Shown: one piece after another, positions 59,406 to 64,000 of the stretch
Numbering within the stretch: the first letter of the stretch is position 1
How the letters are laid out: each line of letters opens with the position of its first letter
DNA from: Bacillus oleivorans
Lineage (GTDB): Bacteria > Bacillota > Bacilli > Bacillales > JC228
Reading direction: 5' to 3'
DNA length: 64,000 nucleotides
Assembly (NCBI RefSeq): GCF_900207585.1
Contig: NZ_OAOP01000009.1
Location: 62,001-126,000, forward strand
Notes under the pieces: model-generated
Told to the model about the DNA's origin: nothing
The model's database searches: none
The model's input: only the letters and a program-made list of their open reading frames with translations
Made by a program: the position numbers and the translations under genes

Positions 59406-59750
59406 ATGGCGATAAACCTTGAACATGAAGAAACGGTAAATGCTGTTGACTGCTGTTCCCCAGGTACAGAAAGAAAAAGTCATCATTCAGATAAAGTAAA
59501 AAGTAATTTAACTTCCAGATTAAATAGAATCGAGGGACAAATCCGCGGAATTAAAGGGCTTATTGAAAGAGATACGTATTGCGATGATGTAATTACGCAA
59601 ATAGCTGCGACTCAATCAGCCTTAAACAGTGTGGCTAAAATTTTATTAGAGGGCCATTTAAAAACATGTGTGCTGGAGAGAATCCAGGACGGGGACGATG
59701 AGGTCCTAGATGAGGTACTGGTTACCATCCAAAAATTGATGAAAAAATAA
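59406..59750 (+). CDS. csoR: Copper-sensing repressor CsoR
   Basis: The 114-residue all-helical repressor has the copper ligands Cys59, His84 and Cys88. Their spacing (25 and 4) equals that of the characterised CsoR proteins (Cys36, His61, Cys65 in Mycobacterium tuberculosis). The core is KSNLTSRLNRIEGQIRGIKGLIERDTYCDD and ILLEGHLKTCV. The N-terminus carries an extra CC pair and HH. It represses the copper efflux genes and releases DNA on binding Cu(I). AAGGAGG precedes the ATG, and copZ starts 16 bases after the stop. Confidence 0.94.
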   Translation: MAINLEHEETVNAVDCCSPGTERKSHHSDKVKSNLTSRLNRIEGQIRGIKGLIERDTYCDDVITQIAATQSALNSVAKILLEGHLKTCVLERIQDGDDEVLDEVLVTIQKLMKK

Positions 59751-59765
59751 TAGGAGATGACCAAA

Positions 59766-59972
59766 ATGGAAAAAGTAATATTGAATGTGGCAGGAATGTC
59801 ATGTGGACATTGTGTAAAAACAATTGAAGGAAGTGTCGGCAAACTTTCAGGTGTAAAAGATGTGAAGGTTGCATTAGATGAAGGAACCGTTGCAGTAGAA
59901 TATAACCCTGAAGAAGTTAAACTGGATGCCATCAAAGAAACCATTGATGAAGAAGGTTATGAAGTCCAATAA
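59766..59972 (+). CDS. copZ: Copper chaperone CopZ
   Basis: The 68-residue cytosolic protein is a single HMA domain with the Cu(I)-binding motif MSCGHC (Cys13, Cys16) and the family end DEEGYEVQ. It delivers copper to the HMA domains of CopA and to CsoR. The ATG at 59766 is chosen because TAGGAG lies nine bases before it; the ATG at 59757 directly touches that site. A hairpin and a second CsoR-type box follow before copA. Confidence 0.94.
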   Translation: MEKVILNVAGMSCGHCVKTIEGSVGKLSGVKDVKVALDEGTVAVEYNPEEVKLDAIKETIDEEGYEVQ

Positions 59973-59982
59973 TAGTGGAAAG

Positions 59983-60010
59983 CGTGCTGTTAGGAGCACG
60001 ATTTCTTTTT
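59983..60010 (+). terminator. Hairpin between copZ and copA
   Basis: CGTGCT (59983-59988) pairs with AGCACG (59995-60000), followed by ATTTCTTTTT. It may end part of the csoR-copZ transcripts. Confidence 0.65.
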
Positions 60011-60019
60011 CAGAAAAAT

Positions 60020-60036
60020 ATACCCCATATAGGTAT
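60020..60036 (+). promoter_or_regulatory. CsoR-type operator before copA
   Basis: ATACCCCATATAGGTAT resembles the csoR operator. It ends where the copA binding site (AGGGAGG, about 60037) begins, so a bound repressor would lie at the start of the copA message, and any promoter would have to lie within or upstream of the copZ-copA hairpin. Confidence 0.6.
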
Positions 60037-60050
60037 AGGGAGGCATTGAA

Positions 60051-62477
60051 ATGAGTGAAAAAGCTCAGGAAATAAACTTTCAAGTAACAGGCATGACTTG
60101 TGCAGCGTGTGCGAACAGAATTGAGAAGGGGCTAAACAAACTTGATGGAGTTGAAGCTGCCAATGTCAATTTAGCTTTAGAAAAAGCTACGATTAAATAT
60201 AATCCAGAAATCACACAGGCGGATGCGTTTGAGAAAAAAATTCAGGATTTGGGTTATGGGGTAGTAACGGAAAAGGTTGAGTTTGACCTGATGGGTATGA
60301 CTTGTGCGGCTTGTGCGACCCGAATTGAAAAAGGATTGAAAAAATTAGAGGGTGTTCAAACCGCTACAGTGAACTTAGCCTTAGAAACTGGAACTGTCGA
60401 GTATAATCCGTCACAGGTCAGTGTCCAAGATATGATCGAAAAAGTAAAAAATATAGGCTATGAAGCAAAGTTAAAGCAGGATCAAGAGGAAACCGCTGAT
60501 CATCGTGCAAAAGAAATTGAAAAGCAAAAAGGGAAGTTCATTTTTTCCCTGATTCTTTCTCTCCCTTTATTATGGGCGATGGTTGGACACTTTGAGTTTA
60601 CGTCCTTTATCTATCTGCCGGAAATGTTTATGAATCCATGGGTTCAGCTGGCATTGGCAACTCCTGTGCAGTTTGTGATCGGGAAGCAATTTTATGTAGG
60701 TGCTTATAAAGCCCTGCGCAATAAAAGTGCCAATATGGATGTATTAGTGGCGCTTGGAACTTCAGCTGCCTATTTTTACAGTGTGTATAAGGCAATCGAA
60801 TCGATTGGGACAGACGCTCATATGGTCGAGCTTTACTTTGAAACAAGTGCGATTTTGATTACCTTAATCATTTTAGGTAAGCTGTTTGAAGCCAGGGCAA
60901 AAGGGCGTTCTTCTGAAGCAATTAAGAAGTTAATGGGACTTCAGGCAAAGACAGCGACTGTGTTGCGAAATGGAGTGGAACTAGAGGTTCCGCTTGAAGA
61001 AGTCACAGCAGGGGATATCATCTATATTAAACCGGGTGAGAAGGTGCCGGTTGACGGGGAAATCATCGAAGGAAACTCCGCGTTAGATGAATCCATGATT
61101 ACCGGAGAGAGTGTCCCAGTCGATAAAACGGTTGGAGATATCGTTATTGGTGCAACTATTAATAAAAATGGATTTTTAAAAGTGAAAGCAACGAAAGTAG
61201 GAAAAGATACGGCTCTAGCGCAAATTATCAAGGTAGTAGAAGAAGCGCAAGGATCGAAAGCGCCGATTCAACGATTGGCAGACCAAATTTCAGGTATTTT
61301 TGTGCCGATTGTAGTCGGAATTGCGGTTATCACATTCTTAATCTGGTTCATCTGGGTGAGCCCTGGTGAATTCGCCGAGGCACTTGAAAAATTAATTGCT
61401 GTATTGGTAATAGCTTGTCCGTGTGCCCTTGGGCTGGCCACTCCAACTTCCATAATGGCCGGATCTGGCCGGGCAGCTGAATTTGGGGTCTTATTTAAAG
61501 GCGGAGAACATTTAGAAATGACCCATAAGATTACAACTGTCGTGCTTGATAAAACCGGTACAGTGACAAACGGGAAGCCAGTATTAACAGATGTTGTGGT
61601 AAATGAAAGTATCGATGAAGAAGCATTTTTGAGTCTAGTTGGATCTGCTGAAAAACAATCGGAGCATCCTCTTGCAAATGCAATTGTAGAGGGAATTAAG
61701 GAACGCAACATTGCGCTTGCAAATGCTGATCAGTTTGAAGCAATTCCGGGATATGGGATCAAAGCAGTAGTTCAAGGCCGTGCAATATTAATTGGAACAA
61801 GAAAACTGTTGAATCAATTTAATATTTCTTTTGAATCTAACGAAATGGAAGGCTTTGAAGAAAGTGGAAAAACCGCCATGCTTGTCGCAATTGATGGCAA
61901 ATATAGAGGACTTGTTGCGGTTGCAGATACAATTAAGGATACATCCAAGCAAGCTATTAAACGCTTAAAGGAAGCAGGCATTGAAGTTATTATGATGACC
62001 GGGGATAACAAACGTACCGCACAAGCAATTGCGGATGAAGTCGGAATCGATCAAGCCATTGCTGAAGTGCTGCCAGAAGGTAAAGCAGAAGAAGTGAAAA
62101 AGCTTCAGCAGCAAGGCAAACGTGTTGCTATGGTTGGCGATGGAATCAATGATGCACCGGCTCTAGCGATGGCTGATATTGGGATGGCGATTGGAACTGG
62201 AACAGACGTAGCTATGGAAGCTGCTGATATAACCCTTATGCGCGGTGATTTAAACAGCATTGCAGATGCGATTTTAATGAGTCACAAAACCATCCGAAAT
62301 ATTAAGCAAAATCTGTTCTGGGCACTTGCTTATAATACGTTAGGCATCCCAATTGCCGCTGCCGGATTCCTTGCTCCTTGGTTAGCGGGAGCTGCAATGG
62401 CCTTTAGTTCAGTTTCAGTTGTGTTAAATGCCCTTCGTTTACAAAGAGTTAAATTAAATCAAAAAACGATCTCATGA
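60051..62477 (+). CDS. copA: Copper-exporting P-type ATPase CopA
   Basis: The 808-residue ATPase has two N-terminal HMA domains (Cys17/Cys20 and Cys85/Cys88, both MTCAAC), eight membrane helices, the transport motif CPC (456-458), TGES in the actuator domain, the phosphorylated Asp500 in [13 protein letters not shown] and [11 protein letters not shown]. The last helices carry [12 protein letters not shown] and the final helix [15 protein letters not shown], as in Cu(I) exporters. The length and double HMA match Bacillus CopA. It is preceded by csoR and copZ and followed by a tiny membrane-protein gene. Confidence 0.96.
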   Translation: MSEKAQEINFQVTGMTCAACANRIEKGLNKLDGVEAANVNLALEKATIKYNPEITQADAFEKKIQDLGYGVVTEKVEFDLMGMTCAACATRIEKGLKKLEGVQTATVNLALETGTVEYNPSQVSVQDMIEKVKNIGYEAKLKQDQEETADHRAKEIEKQKGKFIFSLILSLPLLWAMVGHFEFTSFIYLPEMFMNPWVQLALATPVQFVIGKQFYVGAYKALRNKSANMDVLVALGTSAAYFYSVYKAIESIGTDAHMVELYFETSAILITLIILGKLFEARAKGRSSEAIKKLMGLQAKTATVLRNGVELEVPLEEVTAGDIIYIKPGEKVPVDGEIIEGNSALDESMITGESVPVDKTVGDIVIGATINKNGFLKVKATKVGKDTALAQIIKVVEEAQGSKAPIQRLADQISGIFVPIVVGIAVITFLIWFIWVSPGEFAEALEKLIAVLVIACPCALGLATPTSIMAGSGRAAEFGVLFKGGEHLEMTHKITTVVLDKTGTVTNGKPVLTDVVVNESIDEEAFLSLVGSAEKQSEHPLANAIVEGIKERNIALANADQFEAIPGYGIKAVVQGRAILIGTRKLLNQFNISFESNEMEGFEESGKTAMLVAIDGKYRGLVAVADTIKDTSKQAIKRLKEAGIEVIMMTGDNKRTAQAIADEVGIDQAIAEVLPEGKAEEVKKLQQQGKRVAMVGDGINDAPALAMADIGMAIGTGTDVAMEAADITLMRGDLNSIADAILMSHKTIRNIKQNLFWALAYNTLGIPIAAAGFLAPWLAGAAMAFSSVSVVLNALRLQRVKLNQKTIS

Positions 62478-62494
62478 GGAAAGGGTCGATAACT

Positions 62495-62623
62495 ATGAAA
62501 AAATGGGCTTTAGCGGCTTTTCTCTATTTGCTGCTTGTCATGGGCGGATATGCGATTTATGATGGATTCTTTGCGGAAGAAGACGTCAATAATGAAGAAC
62601 ATGGCGAAAATCACCAAAACTAA
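62495..62623 (+). CDS. 42-residue membrane peptide after copA
   Basis: This short gene was found by reading downstream of copA. It starts MKKWALAAFLYLLLVMGGYAIYDGFF, a single helix with a basic start, and ends in an acidic, His-containing tail (EEDVNNEEHGENHQN). A binding site (GAGGAAAGG) precedes the ATG, 18 bases after the copA stop. It could be a small accessory or regulatory subunit of CopA, with the tail outside the membrane; this is inference from position and size. I know of no named family. Confidence 0.65.
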   Translation: MKKWALAAFLYLLLVMGGYAIYDGFFAEEDVNNEEHGENHQN

Positions 62624-62639
62624 CCTCTAGAAACCACTG

Positions 62640-62671
62640 CTCGGCATCCTAAGTGGTGCCGAGTCAATTTT
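62640..62671 (+). terminator. Weak terminator of the cop operon
   Basis: CTCGGCA (62640-62646) pairs with TGCCGAG (62657-62663), followed by TCAATTTTG. It follows the small membrane-peptide gene by 16 bases, which supports that gene being part of the operon. Confidence 0.6.
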
Positions 62672-62712
62672 GTGCAAACATAAATTTTTAATAAAGTAAG
62701 GATGGGAGAGGA

Positions 62713-63336
62713 ATGACAACCAATAAAATAAAAATTGCCGTTAATGGCGGAATTGGCTTTGGCGCGAAATTAACACCAAAGCAGCTTTTGACGATTGCAA
62801 AATATATGGATGAAGCAGATGAGTTAGAGTTAACTACCTTCCAGCAGCTTTATCTGGAAGTACCCGAAAATAATTTGGATGCGATAAAAGAAGAATTTAC
62901 TAAGGTTGACCTCCACTGCTACCCAGTTGGAAATTATGTTAAAAGTTTACGGACCTGTAATTTCTGTAAAGGGGAATTAGAAGAAGGAATGCCAGTTGCT
63001 AAGGAGTTAAATACTCGGATTGCCGGTAAACCTGTCCCTTTCACCTTAAAGCCAGCCTACACGGGTTGTCCGATTGGCTGTGGTGAGCCGATGGTGAACG
63101 ATATCGGTGTGATGAAGATCAGAGACTCATTTAATGTATATGTGGGCGGGAAAGCTAAGGGGAAGGAGGCACGGGTTGGAGAGCTTTTGTATGAGTCCCT
63201 TACACCTGAACAACTATACAGTGTCGTCGATCAAATAATTGATATATACGGAGAAAACGGAAAAAAAAGAGAAGATTTTCCGAGGTTTATAAATCGTTTT
63301 GGAGTAGAATCCCTTAAAGAGCAGATTAGTTTCTAA
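62713..63336 (+). CDS. Short nitrite/sulfite reductase-like siroheme/4Fe-4S protein
   Basis: The 207-residue protein corresponds to one half of the nitrite/sulfite reductase family. An N-terminal ferredoxin-like repeat (about residues 8-75) precedes the 4Fe-4S domain with Cys82 and Cys85 in LRTCNFCKG and Cys119 and Cys123 in YTGCPIGCGEP. The last pair fits the usual C-x3-C that bridges the cluster to siroheme, while the first pair is C-x2-C where assimilatory enzymes have C-x5-C. Full enzymes are over 500 residues, so this is a reduced version. A ferredoxin gene follows and could donate electrons. Substrate unknown. GGGAG lies close before the ATG. Confidence 0.75.
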   Translation: MTTNKIKIAVNGGIGFGAKLTPKQLLTIAKYMDEADELELTTFQQLYLEVPENNLDAIKEEFTKVDLHCYPVGNYVKSLRTCNFCKGELEEGMPVAKELNTRIAGKPVPFTLKPAYTGCPIGCGEPMVNDIGVMKIRDSFNVYVGGKAKGKEARVGELLYESLTPEQLYSVVDQIIDIYGENGKKREDFPRFINRFGVESLKEQISF

Positions 63337-63497
63337 CTAATAGAAATGAATGATAGGATGAAGGCAATAAGGAAATTAAAAAATCATTACAATTTAAAAA
63401 AATAGAAGGAAAAGGTAGGCATTTTCATTAGTTTTCTCATATAATAATAGTAATAGTATTTTTTCAAAAAATTATGTCTATTATGGAGGGGATAGTC

Positions 63498-63737
63498 GTG
63501 GCATATGTTATTACAGCTCCTTGTATCGATGAGAAAGCAGGGGAATGCGTAGAGGTTTGCCCAGTGGATTGTATTGAACCAGGGGATGATCAATTTTATA
63601 TTGACCCTGAAATTTGCATAGAATGTGGTGCGTGTGAATCGGTTTGTCCGGTTTCAGCCATTTTCCATGAAGACGATTTATTGGATGAGGATCTGCCTTA
63701 CTTAGAAAAAGCCCGTAAATTTTTTGGCAGAGATTAA
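63498..63737 (+). CDS. 7Fe-type ferredoxin
   Basis: The 79-residue electron carrier has the seven-iron cysteine pattern: Cys9, Cys17, Cys21 followed by Pro, and Cys25 in the first half, then Cys40-x2-Cys43-x2-Cys46-x3-Cys50-Pro. This suits one 3Fe-4S and one 4Fe-4S cluster. The acidic C-terminus (EDDLLDEDLPYLEKARKFFG) is typical. The GTG at 63498 is the start, with GGAGGGG upstream; the frame runs eight codons further without need. It lies 160 bases after the siroheme-reductase-like gene, perhaps its partner. Confidence 0.9.
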   Translation: MAYVITAPCIDEKAGECVEVCPVDCIEPGDDQFYIDPEICIECGACESVCPVSAIFHEDDLLDEDLPYLEKARKFFGRD

Positions 63738-63777
63738 AAGTTTAATAGTTTAATAAGCTTTATAGCCTAACAGTAAT

Positions 63778-63821
63778 GCCTGTTTCTGATGTACAGCTCA
63801 TCAAAAGCAGGCTTTTAAATT
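63778..63821 (+). terminator. Terminator after the ferredoxin gene
   Basis: GCCTGTTTCTGATG (63778-63791) pairs with CATCAAAAGCAGGC (63799-63812) with two mismatches, followed by TTTTAAATTTT. Confidence 0.82.
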
Positions 63822-63902
63822 TTCCTTCAAAAGCAAAATAATTTTAAATATAGCAGGATCAGCGTAAACTGTTTGTAGAGGGGAAATGAGAGGAAATTTT
63901 TT

Positions 63903-64000
63903 ATGGGACATGTATACAGTGATGTCATTCAGTATCGGGGAACTCACTATGATTTTGGATATAGACAAGGTCAGTTATTAAAAGATTCCCTTATAATACC
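63903..64000 (+). CDS. Start of a C45-type (acyltransferase-like) hydrolase, cut by window end
   Basis: Only the first 32 codons are present: MGHVYSDVIQYRGTHYDFGYRQGQLLKDSL. The pattern YRGTHYDFGYRQGQLL is the usual N-terminus of C45/acyl-CoA:6-aminopenicillanate acyltransferase-like Ntn hydrolases in Bacillus (GxxxExGxxxG-like). AGAGG lies about ten bases before the ATG. The catalytic cysteine would lie beyond the window, so the call is tentative. Confidence 0.6.
   Translation, partial: MGHVYSDVIQYRGTHYDFGYRQGQLLKDSLII

Overview
The window comes from a low-GC, endospore-forming Firmicute of the Bacillaceae. The evidence is AGGAGG-type ribosome binding sites, frequent TTG and GTG starts, a spore germinant-receptor operon, KinA/KinB-type sensor kinases, FruRKA, CsoR-CopZ-CopA, and a mannitol operon in the order mtlA-mtlR-mtlF-mtlD known from Geobacillus. 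No rRNA, tRNA, CRISPR array, prophage or insertion sequence was seen. Most of it reads as ordinary chromosome made of short operons separated by clear hairpin terminators.

Layout. 1-3.8 kb: small membrane proteins, a YdhK-type lipoprotein, a HAD phosphatase, an ECF sigma factor and a VOC protein preceded by a 24-codon leader ORF. 4.0-7.6 kb: fructose operon fruR-fruK-fruA. 7.6-9.0 kb: a gene-poor stretch with twelve degenerate 20-21 bp tandem repeats, then a YbdM-like Ser/Thr kinase facing a 53-residue Ser/Arg/His-rich protein on the other strand. 9.1-11.7 kb: three-gene ABC-2 exporter. 12-17 kb: DUF421, DUF899 and PhnB-like genes, and a TetR-regulated serine hydrolase. 17.3-22.8 kb: mannitol operon with two matching MtlR operators. 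23-28.5 kb: M20 amidohydrolase plus AbgT transporter, divergent MFS and LysR genes, a VOC protein. 28.6-33.4 kb: two sporulation-type histidine kinases around an ECF sigma/membrane anti-sigma pair. 33.6-37.5 kb: secreted subtilase, a Zur-controlled pair (cysteine-free ribosomal protein L33 and a COG0523 GTPase) and a HesB-like protein. 37.5-42 kb: germinant receptor operon. 42.4-44.6 kb: PfeT-type P-ATPase with a Fur/PerR-type box. 45-52.7 kb: AHSA1 protein, two-component system, MhqO-like dioxygenase, MATE exporter under a CsoR-superfamily box, DD-carboxypeptidase, and a membrane-anchored cupredoxin. 52.8-59.3 kb: an unusual PIG-L-like protein with a complete Dpp/Opp-type ABC importer. 59.3-62.6 kb: csoR-copZ-copA plus a tiny membrane protein. 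62.7-64 kb: a siroheme-reductase-like protein, a 7Fe ferredoxin, and the start of a C45-type hydrolase cut by the window end.

Metal handling recurs: Zur boxes at 36.8 kb, a Fur-type box at 44.5 kb, and CsoR-superfamily boxes at 48.8, 59.4 and 60.0 kb. The right-hand third may be a copper-related neighbourhood, with a cupredoxin membrane protein and a solute-binding protein anchored by a C-terminal helix next to the copper efflux operon; that link is inference. Several small genes were found by reading the intergenic DNA: the L33 gene, the Ser/Arg-rich protein, the post-copA peptide, the leader before the VOC gene, and an interrupted small ORF ahead of the KinB-like kinase.
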